Assembly (NCBI RefSeq): GCF_001718415.1
Contig: NZ_CP013377.1
Span: 2,356,001 to 2,420,000 of the forward strand
Reading direction: 5' to 3'
DNA from: Burkholderia pseudomultivorans
GTDB lineage: Bacteria > Pseudomonadota > Gammaproteobacteria > Burkholderiales > Burkholderiaceae
Length of the DNA: 64,000 bases
Shown here: one piece after another, positions 1 to 8,599 of the stretch
Position numbering within the stretch: the stretch's first letter is position 1
Layout of the letters: the number at the start of each line of letters is the position of its first letter
Position numbers and translations under genes: made by a program
The notes under the pieces: generated by a model
The model's input: the letters and a program-made list of their open reading frames with translations, nothing else
What the model was told of the DNA's origin: nothing
Databases searched by the model: none

Positions 1-337
1 TGTACAACTGGAAATAAAATATGTCCAGAAAACTATCCATCCGGACGATATTCAGACCAATTCATCGACGATCGTGACCAATTTCAAAGGTTGACGCGGA
101 GAAATCAGAAAATTGGATACGATTTTGCGCCAGTCAGGCAGGAGTGCATCGTACTCGACGCGTTCGGCAACGGACGCGCGCGCCGATGCGACGGCGAACG
201 CCACGGCGTGATGAAACGGGGATCGATGGGGAACAGGGGTACGCGGGCGACGAGAAGCCCCGCCGGGCGGCTGCGAACCAGACCACGGCACTGGCGTCGC
301 ACATAGCCGCCGGCACGCCGGCGCGACCGGTTTTCCG
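1..337. other. No confident gene; AT-rich window edge
   Basis: This stretch lies between the window edge and the stop of the first MarR gene. The first ~130 bases are clearly AT-rich for this genome, as a promoter region or acquired DNA might be. A reverse-strand frame from 291 to 52 stays open for 79 codons, but it has no ribosome binding site, and its amino-terminal half looks like a GC-rich shadow. A remnant gene end is possible but cannot be supported. Confidence 0.3.
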
Positions 338-766
338 TTACCGCTTGCCGGTCAGTTCGAACAGTTCTTCGCGCAACGCCTTCGCGCGGCCCTTGCCGAA
401 CTGCGTCTCGAACTCGTCCTGCGCCGCCTGCCACGCGATCTTCGCCTGCGCAAACGTGCTGGCGCCGAGCGCGGTCAGACCGAGCGCATGCGCACGCGCA
501 TCGTGTTCGGACGCGGCCGCCGCGACGAGCCCGTCGCGCTGCAACGGCTTCAGCGCGCGCAGCAGCGTCGTGCGATCCATCACGAGCGTCTCGGCCAGCT
601 CGCTCATCAGCATGCCGGGCCGATGCGTCAGGTTCGCCATGATCGAGAACTGCGCGGGCGTGACGCCGACCGGGGCCAGATGACGTTCGTACAGTTGCGT
701 GACGAAGCGCGTCGCCTGGCGCAGCGCGAGGCAGTTGCAGGCGTGGGCAATCCGGGTGTCGTTCAT
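338..766 (-). CDS. MarR family transcriptional regulator (first paralogue)
   Basis: Winged-helix repressor of 142 residues. The DNA-binding part is about residues 35-98, with the recognition-helix segment MDRTTLLRALKPLQRDGLV. I chose the ATG at 766 because it begins MNDTRIAH, the usual MarR start; the longer frame runs across the divergent promoter. It diverges from the LysR gene at 840, and the 73-bp gap holds a perfect TGCATATGCA palindrome that is a likely operator. It is clearly paralogous to the MarR gene at 1878 along its whole length. By MarR logic it probably senses a phenolic or drug-like ligand and controls itself, the LysR gene or the nearby pump; that role is inferred. Confidence 0.9.
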   Translation of the reverse strand: MNDTRIAHACNCLALRQATRFVTQLYERHLAPVGVTPAQFSIMANLTHRPGMLMSELAETLVMDRTTLLRALKPLQRDGLVAAAASEHDARAHALGLTALGASTFAQAKIAWQAAQDEFETQFGKGRAKALREELFELTGKR

Positions 767-783
767 GATGCGCAATTTATATG

Positions 784-793
784 TGCATATGCA
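784..793. promoter_or_regulatory. Palindromic MarR-type operator candidate (site A)
   Basis: TGCATATGCA is a perfect 10-bp palindrome inside ATGTGCATATGCATAA, centred in the divergent marR-lysR intergenic region. Near copies lie before the second MarR gene (1863-1880) and before the efflux operon (2345-2358). Confidence 0.5.
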
Positions 794-839
794 TAAAGTC
801 AATGTACACTCCGCCGTAACGGCCGGCCAGGAGACGGAC

Positions 840-1760
840 ATGGACTATATCGACAAGCTGCGGATCTTCCGGTCGGTGGTGGAACTGCGCAGCTTCACGC
901 GCGCCGCCGACATGCACGGTCTCGCCCGCCCGGTCGTGTCGCGCGCGGTCGCGGACCTCGAGGCGCGCTTCGGCGGCCGGCTGCTGCACCGGACCACGCG
1001 CCAGGTGTCGCTGACCGAAACGGCCGAGCGTCTCTACGAACGCTGCGCGGCCGTGCTCGACGAGCTCGACGCGCTCGAACTCGAGGCGCAGACGCAGACG
1101 CGCGAACCCGAAGGGCTGCTGCGCCTGGTCGTGCACACGACGGCCGCGCTGAACCAGCTCGTGCCGCTGATCGCCGGCTTCAAGAGCGCGCACCCGAAGC
1201 TGCGCCTCGACGTGACGCTGACCGAGCGGCCCGTCGATCTCGTCGGCGAAGGCTACGACATCGGCATCGTCGTGCCGTATATGCTGACGAGCGAAACGAC
1301 CGTCGTGCGGCTCATCGCGCGGATTCCGTTCGTGATCGTCGCGACGCCCGCGTATCTGCGCACGCATCCGCGCCCCGCCACGCCGGCCGATCTCGCCGAT
1401 CATCCGTTCGTGCCGCTGTCGCCGTCGCTGCGCCGGCCCGCGCTGTCGTTCCGCGTCGACGGCGACATCCTGACCGTGCCGTTCCGCTTCGACATCTCGT
1501 CGAACAGCCCCGTGTTCAACCGCGAGATGGTGATGCACGATTTCGGCATCGGCGTCGTGCCGAAAACGCTCGTCAGCGCCGAACTCGCGTCGGGCGCGCT
1601 GGTGCCGCTGCTCGAAGACGCCGAGCTGCTCGACGCGTTCGTCGAGATCAAGCTCGCCTACGCCAACCGCGCGCTGCTGCCCGCCAAGGTCAAGGCATTC
1701 ATCGACTACACGACCCGCTACTGCGAGCGCGAAAACTGGATCACGTCGATGGCGGCCTGA
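840..1760 (+). CDS. LysR family transcriptional regulator
   Basis: A 306-residue LTTR of the CrgA-like branch. The N-terminal winged HTH covers about residues 4-63 (FTRAADMHGLARPVVSRAV), followed by a linker helix and an effector-binding domain from about residue 90. The ATG at 840 is preceded by GGAGACGG at good spacing; the frame stays open upstream only because it overlaps the divergent promoter. It sits between two MarR genes and upstream of an efflux operon, so control of that pump or of the divergent marR is plausible but not shown. Confidence 0.92.
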   Translation: MDYIDKLRIFRSVVELRSFTRAADMHGLARPVVSRAVADLEARFGGRLLHRTTRQVSLTETAERLYERCAAVLDELDALELEAQTQTREPEGLLRLVVHTTAALNQLVPLIAGFKSAHPKLRLDVTLTERPVDLVGEGYDIGIVVPYMLTSETTVVRLIARIPFVIVATPAYLRTHPRPATPADLADHPFVPLSPSLRRPALSFRVDGDILTVPFRFDISSNSPVFNREMVMHDFGIGVVPKTLVSAELASGALVPLLEDAELLDAFVEIKLAYANRALLPAKVKAFIDYTTRYCERENWITSMAA

Positions 1761-1862
1761 CGCGCGGGTTCTTCGCCCGCGCCGGCCCGCGCTCGATTGG
1801 TACGGCCGCGACACCAATCTGATCCCGCCTCGCACATCGCTCCACGCCCGCGCGCCGCTTAA

Positions 1863-1880
1863 CATGTGTACATGCACATG
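1863..1880. promoter_or_regulatory. Inverted-repeat MarR-type operator candidate (site B)
   Basis: CATGTG-TACATG-CACATG has perfect 6-bp outer arms and overlaps the start region of the second MarR gene. This is a position expected for autorepression. It resembles sites A and C. Confidence 0.45.
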
Positions 1881-2303
1881 ACGACCCTCACCGACGACGA
1901 TTGCTTCGCGATCCGGCAGGCCGCCCGCCGGATCTCGCAGTTCTACGAACGCTACCTGTCGCGGGCAGGCGTCACGCCGTCGCAATACAGCATTCTCGCG
2001 CTGCTGCGCGAACGCCCGGGATTGACGATGGCGACGCTGTCGGCCGTGCTGGTGATCGAGCGCACCGCGCTGCTGCGCGCGCTGCGGCCGCTGATCGGCG
2101 CGGCGCTGGTCGCGGGGCGGACCGAGCCGCGCTGCCGCCGGCAGACCTTCGCGCTCACCGCGCAAGGCGAGACGAAGATCGCCGAAGCGCACGCGCACTG
2201 GCGCGACGCGCAGCAGGCGTTCGAGCGGCGCTTCGGGCCGCAGCAGGCGGCGCGCCTCAGAGACGAGTTGTTCCGGATCACGCACAACCTGCCGGAACGT
2301 TGA
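1878..2303 (+). CDS. MarR family transcriptional regulator (second paralogue)
   Basis: A 141-residue winged-helix regulator. The HTH segment LVIERTALLRALRPLIGAALV aligns with the equivalent part of the first MarR protein. Three in-frame starts exist (GTG 1866, ATG 1872, ATG 1878). I use 1878 because the earlier ones lie inside an inverted repeat that looks like an operator. No clear Shine-Dalgarno is visible for any of them. It lies 65 bp upstream of the efflux operon in the same direction, the usual arrangement of an EmrR/MarR-type local repressor, with a third similar palindrome (site C) in that gap. Confidence 0.88.
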   Translation: MTTLTDDDCFAIRQAARRISQFYERYLSRAGVTPSQYSILALLRERPGLTMATLSAVLVIERTALLRALRPLIGAALVAGRTEPRCRRQTFALTAQGETKIAEAHAHWRDAQQAFERRFGPQQAARLRDELFRITHNLPER

Positions 2304-2344
2304 CCCTTTCCGCGATCGACACGGTATCGCCGATCGCTTTGATA

Positions 2345-2358
2345 AGTGCATATACATA
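2345..2358. promoter_or_regulatory. Efflux operon operator candidate (site C)
   Basis: AGTGCATATACATA lies just upstream of the membrane-fusion gene and differs from the corresponding part of site A at one position. It is probably a binding site for one or both MarR proteins. Confidence 0.45.
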
Positions 2359-2367
2359 GGTGAATCG

Positions 2368-3459
2368 ATGGATACGACCCAAACTGCGGCTTCCCGCGAG
2401 GCAGCCACAATCGAACCGCCCGCGAAGCAGCGTCGTCGCGTGCCGTGGATGCGGATCGCGACCGGCGCCGTCGTCGTCGTGATCGTGGCGGCCGCGCTCG
2501 ACTGGCTGTTCGTGCTGCGCTTCCAGGAGCGCACCGACGACGCCTACGTCGGCGGCGACGTGACGGTGCTCGCGCCGAAGGTCAACGGCTTCGTCGACCG
2601 GATCCTCGTGACCGACAACCAGCGCGTGAAGGCCGGCGACGTGCTCGTGCAGCTCGATGCGCGCGACTACGACGCGAAGCTCGCACAGGCCGGCGCGGAA
2701 GTCGACAGCGCCCGCGCGGCCGTCGCCGAGCTCGAAGCGAAGCAGCAGCTGCAATACGCGGTGATCGGCCAGCATGCGGCCGACAGGAGCGCCTCGTCGG
2801 CGGAGCTCACGCGCGCCGCGTCGGATCGCGTGCGCTACCGCGAGCTCGTGAAATCCGACGCGGTGTCGAACCAGATCGTCGAGCGCGCCGATGCCGATTA
2901 CACGAAGGCGGATGCGGCCGTCGCGCGCAGCGACGCCGCGCTGCTCGCATCGAAGCGCCAGCTCGACGTGCTCGGCGCGCAGCTCGCCGATGCGCGGGCG
3001 CGCGTGAACACCGCACTGGCCGCGCAGCGCGTCGCCGCGCTCAACGTCGAGTACACGACGATCCGCTCGCCGGTCGACGGCTATGTCGGCAACCGCACCG
3101 GCCGCGTCGGGATGCTCGCCAACGTCGGCGTGCCGCTGCTGACGATCGTGCCCGCGACGGGGCTGTGGATCGACGCGAACTTCAAGGAGGACCAGCTGCG
3201 CAAGATGCGCGCCGGCGATCGCGTCGACGTGACGCTCGATGCGTCGGGCACGCCGCTGCACGGCCGCATCGACAGCCTCGCGCCCGCGACCGGCGCGACC
3301 TTCAGCGTGCTGCCGCCCGAGAACGCGACCGGCAACTTCACGAAGATCGTCCAGCGCGTGCCGGTGCGCGTGCATCTCGATCCGCAGCCGGGCCTCGAGC
3401 GCGTGCTGCGCCCCGGCCTGTCGGCGGTCGTGACCGTGCACACCGCGCACGCGAACTGA
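2368..3459 (+). CDS. HlyD/EmrA family efflux membrane fusion protein
   Basis: Periplasmic adaptor of a tripartite multidrug pump, 363 residues. A basic cytoplasmic tail (KQRRR) precedes one membrane anchor at about residues 30-50. Next come the biotinyl-lipoyl/barrel-sandwich start (DDAYVGGDVTVLAPKVNGFV), an alpha-helical coiled-coil hairpin at about 90-205, and the returning lipoyl and beta-barrel domains. It is first in a three-gene operon (MFP, MFS, OMF) with gaps of 13 and 10 bp. EmrA-type proteins link the inner-membrane MFS transporter to an outer-membrane channel. The substrate cannot be told from sequence. Confidence 0.95.
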   Translation: MDTTQTAASREAATIEPPAKQRRRVPWMRIATGAVVVVIVAAALDWLFVLRFQERTDDAYVGGDVTVLAPKVNGFVDRILVTDNQRVKAGDVLVQLDARDYDAKLAQAGAEVDSARAAVAELEAKQQLQYAVIGQHAADRSASSAELTRAASDRVRYRELVKSDAVSNQIVERADADYTKADAAVARSDAALLASKRQLDVLGAQLADARARVNTALAAQRVAALNVEYTTIRSPVDGYVGNRTGRVGMLANVGVPLLTIVPATGLWIDANFKEDQLRKMRAGDRVDVTLDASGTPLHGRIDSLAPATGATFSVLPPENATGNFTKIVQRVPVRVHLDPQPGLERVLRPGLSAVVTVHTAHAN

Positions 3460-3472
3460 CCGGGAGCCGACC

Positions 3473-5047
3473 ATGAACACCGCTTTCACCGGCGACCCCG
3501 CGTCGCAACCGATCCGGCAGCGCGTCTTCGCGTTCGCGCTGATGTGCGTCGGCTTCTTCATGGCGACGCTCGACATCCAGATCGTCGCATCGTCGCTGCG
3601 CGACATCGGCGGCGGACTGTCCGCGAGCCAGGACGAGCTGTCGTGGGTGCAGACCGCGTACCTGATCGCCGAGATCATCGTGATCCCGATGTCGGGCTGG
3701 CTGTCGAAGGTGATGTCGACGCGCTGGCTGTTCGTCGCGTCGGCGGTCGGCTTCACGATCACGAGCATGCTGTGCGGCCTCGCGTGGGACATCGACTCGA
3801 TGATCCTGTTTCGCGGCCTGCAGGGCGCGCTCGGCGCCGCGATGATCCCGACCGTGTTCACGACCGCATTCGTGCTGTTCCCCGGCCGGCAGCGGCTGAT
3901 CGCGTCGACGACGATCGGCGCGCTCGCATCGCTCGCGCCGGCGATCGGGCCCGTGATCGGCGGCTGGATCACCGATCAGTGGTCGTGGCACTGGCTGTTC
4001 TACCTGAACCTCGTGCCGGGCATCGCGGTGGCCGCGCTGGTGCCGCGCTACGTGCATATCGACGAGCCGAACGTCGGCCTGCTCAAGCGCGGCGACTATC
4101 TCGGCATCGCGCTGATGTCGGGCTTTCTCGGCTGCCTCGAATACGTGCTCGAGGAAGGCCCGCGCAAGAACTGGTTCAGCGATCACGTGATCGTCGGCTG
4201 CGCGTGGATCGCCGGCATCTGCGGCTTCCTGTTCATCGTTCATGCGCTGAGCGCGGACGAGCCGATCGTCGACCTGCGCGCGCTTGCCGTGCGCAACTTC
4301 GGGATCGGCAGCCTGCTGTCGTTCGTGACGGGCATCGGGATCTTCGTGACGGTGTTCCTGACGCCGCTGTTTCTCGCGCAGGTGCGCGCGTTCAGCTCGC
4401 TGCAGATCGGCATCGCGCTGCTGTCGGTCGGGGCGTTCCAGTTGATCGCGCTCTGCGCGTATGCGTTCGCGGCGCGCTACCTCAGCCTGCGCGCGCTGCT
4501 CGTGTTCGGGCTGGTCTGCTTCGGTCTCGGCTGCTACCTGTATACGCCGATCACGCACGACTGGGGCTGGCGCGAACTGCTGCTGCCGCAGGCGCTGCGC
4601 GGCATCGGCCAGCAGTTCAGCGTGCCGCCGATCGTGACGATGGCGCTCGGCTCGCTGCCGCAGTCGCGGCTGAAATCAGCCAGCGGCCTGTTCAACCTGA
4701 TGCGCAATCTCGGCGGTGCGATCGGCATCGCGGTCAGCGCGACGATGCTCAACGACCGGCTGAACTTCCACTATCTGCGCCTGAACGAGCACGTGAGCGC
4801 CGGCGAGCCGCAGATCGCGTCGCTGCTCGATCGCCAGGCCGCGTACTGGGCGTCGGTCGCCGGCAATACGCTGAACACCGCGCAGGCCGGGCTCGCGAAC
4901 CTGCACCGGCTGATCTATCGCGAAGCGCTGACGCTCACCTATGCGGATGCGTACTACGCGCTGTCGCTGTGCTTCGTCGTCGCGCTGATCGCCGTCGTTT
5001 TCTCCAAACCCATTTCGCTGAACGCGCCGCCGCCCGACGCGCACTGA
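3473..5047 (+). CDS. DHA2 family MFS multidrug transporter (EmrB-like)
   Basis: A 524-residue proton-driven drug exporter with about 14 predicted membrane helices, the DHA2/EmrB layout. The signature start FMATLDIQIVASSLRDIGGG (motif D1-like) is at about residues 29-48, and a motif-C-like region GALASLAPAIGPVIGGW lies in TM5. A ribosome site (GGGAGCC) precedes the ATG at 3473. It lies between the EmrA-like adaptor and the outer-membrane lipoprotein, so it is expected to form a complete envelope-spanning pump. Aromatic acids, fusaric-acid-like compounds or hydrophobic drugs are typical substrates of the family; the specific one is unknown. Confidence 0.95.
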   Translation: MNTAFTGDPASQPIRQRVFAFALMCVGFFMATLDIQIVASSLRDIGGGLSASQDELSWVQTAYLIAEIIVIPMSGWLSKVMSTRWLFVASAVGFTITSMLCGLAWDIDSMILFRGLQGALGAAMIPTVFTTAFVLFPGRQRLIASTTIGALASLAPAIGPVIGGWITDQWSWHWLFYLNLVPGIAVAALVPRYVHIDEPNVGLLKRGDYLGIALMSGFLGCLEYVLEEGPRKNWFSDHVIVGCAWIAGICGFLFIVHALSADEPIVDLRALAVRNFGIGSLLSFVTGIGIFVTVFLTPLFLAQVRAFSSLQIGIALLSVGAFQLIALCAYAFAARYLSLRALLVFGLVCFGLGCYLYTPITHDWGWRELLLPQALRGIGQQFSVPPIVTMALGSLPQSRLKSASGLFNLMRNLGGAIGIAVSATMLNDRLNFHYLRLNEHVSAGEPQIASLLDRQAAYWASVAGNTLNTAQAGLANLHRLIYREALTLTYADAYYALSLCFVVALIAVVFSKPISLNAPPPDAH

Positions 5048-5057
5048 GGTCATCATC

Positions 5058-6488
5058 ATGAAAAAGCTACTCGTCGCGCTCGCCGTCAGCGCGTTCGCCG
5101 CCGGTTGCGCGGTGCAGCCGGCGCAGCATCCCGCGTTGCACGACTCGGTCCGGACGCTTGCGCCGACCGCGTGGGATACCGAGGTCCCGCGTGCGGACAT
5201 CGACGCCGCCGCGTGGTGGGCGCAATTCCGCGACCCCGTGCTCGACCGCCTGATCGCAACCGTGCTCGACGACAACCTCGACCTGCAGGCGGCCGCCGAG
5301 CGCGTGAAGCAGGCGCAGGCGCTGACCGTGCAGAAGCGCGCGGTGCTGCTGCCCGAGCTCGACGCGACCGCGCATGCGTCCGACGCGCGCCAGAACGTTC
5401 CGCCGCCGCTCGGCTACGTGAAGCAGGCCGGCGCGGGCCTCGCGCTGAGCTGGTCGCCCGACGTGTTCGGCGGCGAACGGCTCGACCTGCTGGCCGCACA
5501 AGCCGCGCTGGTCGGGCAGAAGCATGCGGAAGACGCGATGCGGCTCGCGCTCGCGGCCGATGCGGCCGCCGCGTACGTCGACCTGCGCTGGGCGCAGCAG
5601 GAACTGAAGATCCTGCAGGACAACGCAACGATCCGCCAGCATGCGCTCGAACTCACGCGCAAGCGGCAGACGTTCGGGCTGTCGACGGAACTCGACGTCA
5701 CGCGCGCGCAGAACCAGCTCGATGCGCTCGAAGCGCGGATTCCGCCGACGCAGGCGCAGATCGCGCATCAGCTCAATCTGATTGCCGTGTATGCGGGGCG
5801 CACGCCCGAATCGGTCGACCGGCTCGTGCTCGCGCAGCCCGGCGATATTCCCGCGCCGCCGGCCGGCTCGCCGCAGACGCTGCCTTCGCAGGCGCTGCTG
5901 CGTCGCCCCGACGTGCTGGCCGCGTATGCGCAGGTCGAGCAGCGGGCAGCGCAGGTCGGCGTGGCGAAGGCCGAGCGCTATCCGAAGTTCTCGCTGAACC
6001 TGACCGACGGGATTCTCGCGGCCTCGTATCTCGGGCTGCCGACGCTGACCGACAACCTGTTCAGTGCGGCCCTCAGTGCGACGAGCCCGATTTTCAATGC
6101 CGGAAGGATCACCGCCGATATCGCGCAAAGCGAAAGCCGGATGCGCGAATCGGAACTCGGCTTGAGGCAGACGATGCTGCAGGCGTTGAGGGAGGTCGAA
6201 GATGCGCGCGCCAATCTGGTCAGTACGGACCAAGCGACACGGCGGCTCGACAGCGCGCTGGCCGCTTCGGACAAGGCGCTCGGGCTGGCCAATCAGCTCT
6301 ACAAGGGCGGTGCGACGGATTTTCTGGATGTGCTGTCCGCGCAGGAGGTGTATCTGCGCGACTCGGATTCGCTCAATCAGGTGAAGCGCGAGCATGCGCT
6401 CGCGGCGGTCGCGCTGTATCGGTCGCTGGGCGGCGGGTGGAGCAGGAATGAGGCGGGGGAAGCAGCGGAAGCCGTGGCGAGGAATTGA
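5058..6488 (+). CDS. Outer-membrane efflux lipoprotein, NodT/OprM family
   Basis: TolC-like outer-membrane factor of 476 residues. A lipoprotein signal peptide ends in FAAGC, so Cys17 is the predicted lipidation site. Two homologous OEP domains follow (about residues 55-250 and 265-455), rich in long alpha-helices. The AWDTEVPRADIDAAAWWAQF start is typical of the NodT family. It is the last gene of the operon, 10 bp after the MFS gene, and supplies the exit duct. Confidence 0.95.
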   Translation: MKKLLVALAVSAFAAGCAVQPAQHPALHDSVRTLAPTAWDTEVPRADIDAAAWWAQFRDPVLDRLIATVLDDNLDLQAAAERVKQAQALTVQKRAVLLPELDATAHASDARQNVPPPLGYVKQAGAGLALSWSPDVFGGERLDLLAAQAALVGQKHAEDAMRLALAADAAAAYVDLRWAQQELKILQDNATIRQHALELTRKRQTFGLSTELDVTRAQNQLDALEARIPPTQAQIAHQLNLIAVYAGRTPESVDRLVLAQPGDIPAPPAGSPQTLPSQALLRRPDVLAAYAQVEQRAAQVGVAKAERYPKFSLNLTDGILAASYLGLPTLTDNLFSAALSATSPIFNAGRITADIAQSESRMRESELGLRQTMLQALREVEDARANLVSTDQATRRLDSALAASDKALGLANQLYKGGATDFLDVLSAQEVYLRDSDSLNQVKREHALAAVALYRSLGGGWSRNEAGEAAEAVARN

Positions 6489-6500
6489 GGATGCGATGCG

Positions 6501-6524
6501 GGCGCCGGATGCAGGCCCGGCGCC
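6501..6524. terminator. Hairpin between converging genes
   Basis: GGCGCCGG and CCGGCGCC form a perfect 8-bp stem around an 8-base loop between the convergent efflux operon and the LysE-family gene. There is no clear T-tract, so bidirectional termination is only a suggestion. Confidence 0.35.
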
Positions 6525-6552
6525 GGGCGTGTGTGCGACAGCGGGTTCCGGC

Positions 6553-7176
6553 TTAGCGATCGAGCGCCAGCTTCGCGCCGAGCCCGAGCAGGATCGTTCC
6601 CATCACCGCGTCGATCGGCTTGCGCAGCCTGGCATAGCCGACCTGCACGCGATTCGTCGAGAACAGCACGGCGACCGTGCAGAACCACGTCAGCGACACC
6701 GCGACGACCACGGCCAGCGTCGCGCCGTGCACCCATGCCGGCGCATGCGCGGGCAGCAGCGTGACGAACAGGCTGCCGAAGAATGCGGCGGCCTTCGGGT
6801 TCGTCAGGCCGACCAGCAAGCCTTTGCGATACGCATGCGCGCCGCCGCGCACGGCCGGCTGGCGCGCGGCTTCCGGCTGCTGCGCCGACTGACGCAGGCT
6901 CGACAGCGTCTTGATGCCGAGGTAGATCAGGTAGGCGGCGCCCGCGATGCGGATCGCCTCGTACAGCCACGCGAGCTTCGCGACGACCAGCCCGAGCCCG
7001 AAGATCGCCATCGCCGCCCAGACGGCATGCGACGACGCGATGCCCAGCGCGGCCAGCAGGCCGGCGCGGCGGTTGCCGAGCGCATGGGACGACACGGCGA
7101 TCAGGTCGGGGCCGGGGCTGACGCAGGCCAGCAACATCACGCCGCCGACTGCGGCGAGTTGGGGAAGATAGCTCAT
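6553..7176 (-). CDS. LysE/RhtB family amino acid exporter
   Basis: A 207-residue inner-membrane exporter with about six helices. It shows the RhtB hallmark CVSPGPDLIAVSSHALGNRRA in the first helix and the conserved TNPKAAAFFGSLF motif in the middle. Family members export amino acids or homoserine lactone-like metabolites. It converges with the efflux operon and shares no operon with it. The substrate is unassigned; two other members of the family occur at 11784 and 39801. Confidence 0.93.
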   Translation of the reverse strand: MSYLPQLAAVGGVMLLACVSPGPDLIAVSSHALGNRRAGLLAALGIASSHAVWAAMAIFGLGLVVAKLAWLYEAIRIAGAAYLIYLGIKTLSSLRQSAQQPEAARQPAVRGGAHAYRKGLLVGLTNPKAAAFFGSLFVTLLPAHAPAWVHGATLAVVVAVSLTWFCTVAVLFSTNRVQVGYARLRKPIDAVMGTILLGLGAKLALDR

Positions 7177-7295
7177 GGCGGTTCGGATGGTTTCGTGTGG
7201 GTGAACGGGAAGACCGGCCTACTCTAGCACGGCGGTTTTCGACGCGCTCGGCGCGGCCGCGTCGGGCGACAACGCCACCGGGGCGCTGCGTTGCA

Positions 7296-7928
7296 TCACA
7301 GCGGCGGCCGCTTCAGCTTCACCCAGCGCTGCACCGACGGCCGCTCCCATTGCGCGCGCGCATAGTCGGCCAGACGCTGCGGCACCCGATCGTCGTTCAG
7401 CACCAGACGGTTCAGCATCACCGCGAGATCGACGTCGGCAATGCTCCACTCGCCGAACAGGTTCGCCGCGCCCGGCGCGAGCAGTTTGTCGGCGGCCGCG
7501 AACAGCTTCTGCGCGGCGGCCTGCGCGAGCTTCGACAGCGGCTCGCTCGACGGGCCGTAGAACAGCACTTCGGTCGACCGTTCGGTGCGGATCGGCATCA
7601 GGTCGCTGCGCAGCCACGCCTGCACCTGCCGCGCCCGCGCGCGCTGGCGCGGATCGACCGGATAGAGCCGCACGCCGGGGAAAGTCTCGTCGAGATATTC
7701 GGTAATCGCCGACGACTCCGACAGCGCGAAATCGTCGTGCACGAGCGTCGGCACGCGCTGCGTCAGCGAGGTCGCCGCATAGTCGGGCGCGAAGTGCGCG
7801 CGGTTGCCGAGATCGACAGTCACCAGTTCGTAAGGCAGCGTCTTTTCCTCGAGCGCGACGAATACGGACATCGCGTAAGGGCTCGCGTATTGCGCGTCCG
7901 CGTAGAGACGGAGATTACCGGTTTGCAC
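7296..7928 (-). CDS. yfcF: Glutathione S-transferase, YfcF-like
   Basis: A 210-residue GST. The thioredoxin-fold N domain (SPYAMSVFVALEEK, then SESSAITEYLDE for glutathione binding) is followed by the all-helical C domain. As recalled, E. coli YfcF shares unusual stretches such as ARQVQAWLRSDLMPIR, NLFGEWSIADVDLA and MLNRLVLNDDRVP. The start is the GTG at 7928, preceded by CAGGAG at good spacing; the open frame upstream lacks a ribosome site. YfcF has glutathione-dependent peroxidase/transferase activity in E. coli. The role here is probably oxidative-stress defence. Confidence 0.93.
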   Translation of the reverse strand: MQTGNLRLYADAQYASPYAMSVFVALEEKTLPYELVTVDLGNRAHFAPDYAATSLTQRVPTLVHDDFALSESSAITEYLDETFPGVRLYPVDPRQRARARQVQAWLRSDLMPIRTERSTEVLFYGPSSEPLSKLAQAAAQKLFAAADKLLAPGAANLFGEWSIADVDLAVMLNRLVLNDDRVPQRLADYARAQWERPSVQRWVKLKRPPL

Positions 7929-8061
7929 TGCAGGCTCCTGATGGATGCGGAGATCGAGTCGGCACGGGCGGTGCCGCGCGCGGCTCCGAAGGGTCAAAAC
8001 AGTTCGCGACAGTTTAGCAACGCCGTGACATGCCGTTGCGACGATTCGATGCGCGGCGGCG

Positions 8062-8523
8062 TTATCCGGCGTCGGGCCAGCGGTATCCGATTACCTCGCC
8101 GAGCGGATACGCAAGCTCGCGCACCTCGTCGAGCTGGTTGCCGCCGAACAGATGCACGTGCTCGTCGTCGTGACGCAGGTAGAACCCGACATGGCCCTTC
8201 CAGCTCGCCGGATCGTCACGCGTCAGCACGGCGATGCAGCCGTAGACCGGCTTGTCCAGCGGCCTGCCCCATTCGAACCACGACCGCGCGAGCGCGGAGC
8301 CCGTGCCGCGAATCCCGGCGCGCGTCATGCACCAGTTGACGAACGACGAGCACCACGAAATCTTGTCGTCGTAGCCGACCAGGTTCGTCTGGTTGTTGTA
8401 TTCGACGATGCGCGGGTTGATGCTGCCGGGCGGGTGGCGGCGGATGCCGAGTTCGGCCAGGGCGACGGGCATCCAGGGGGCAAGGACTGAATTCGGATCG
8501 CGTTCGGGGTTCGATCGGGTCAC
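8062..8523 (-). CDS. TIGR02594 family protein (CHAP/NlpC-like cysteine peptidase fold)
   Basis: A 153-residue protein with the family's WCSSFVNWCM motif (candidate catalytic Cys58), then KGHVGFYLR (His111) and LFGGNQ (Asn129). This is the Cys-His-Asn order of papain-like amidases. Proteins of this family often sit near phage or secretion genes and are thought to cleave peptidoglycan peptides. No signal peptide is visible and no phage genes are adjacent. Function is inferred from the motif only. Confidence 0.85.
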   Translation of the reverse strand: MTRSNPERDPNSVLAPWMPVALAELGIRRHPPGSINPRIVEYNNQTNLVGYDDKISWCSSFVNWCMTRAGIRGTGSALARSWFEWGRPLDKPVYGCIAVLTRDDPASWKGHVGFYLRHDDEHVHLFGGNQLDEVRELAYPLGEVIGYRWPDAG

Positions 8524-8599
8524 GTCGGTCTCGGTTGGGATGGGTCGCCGTCAATCTTCGCACGAATGCGGCACGGTCCGCCCGCTGCGACACGCAATG

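Noticed and set aside
52..291. Small reverse gene at the window start
   Set aside because: No ribosome site, mixed codon pattern and no recognisable family; kept only as a note in the edge region.
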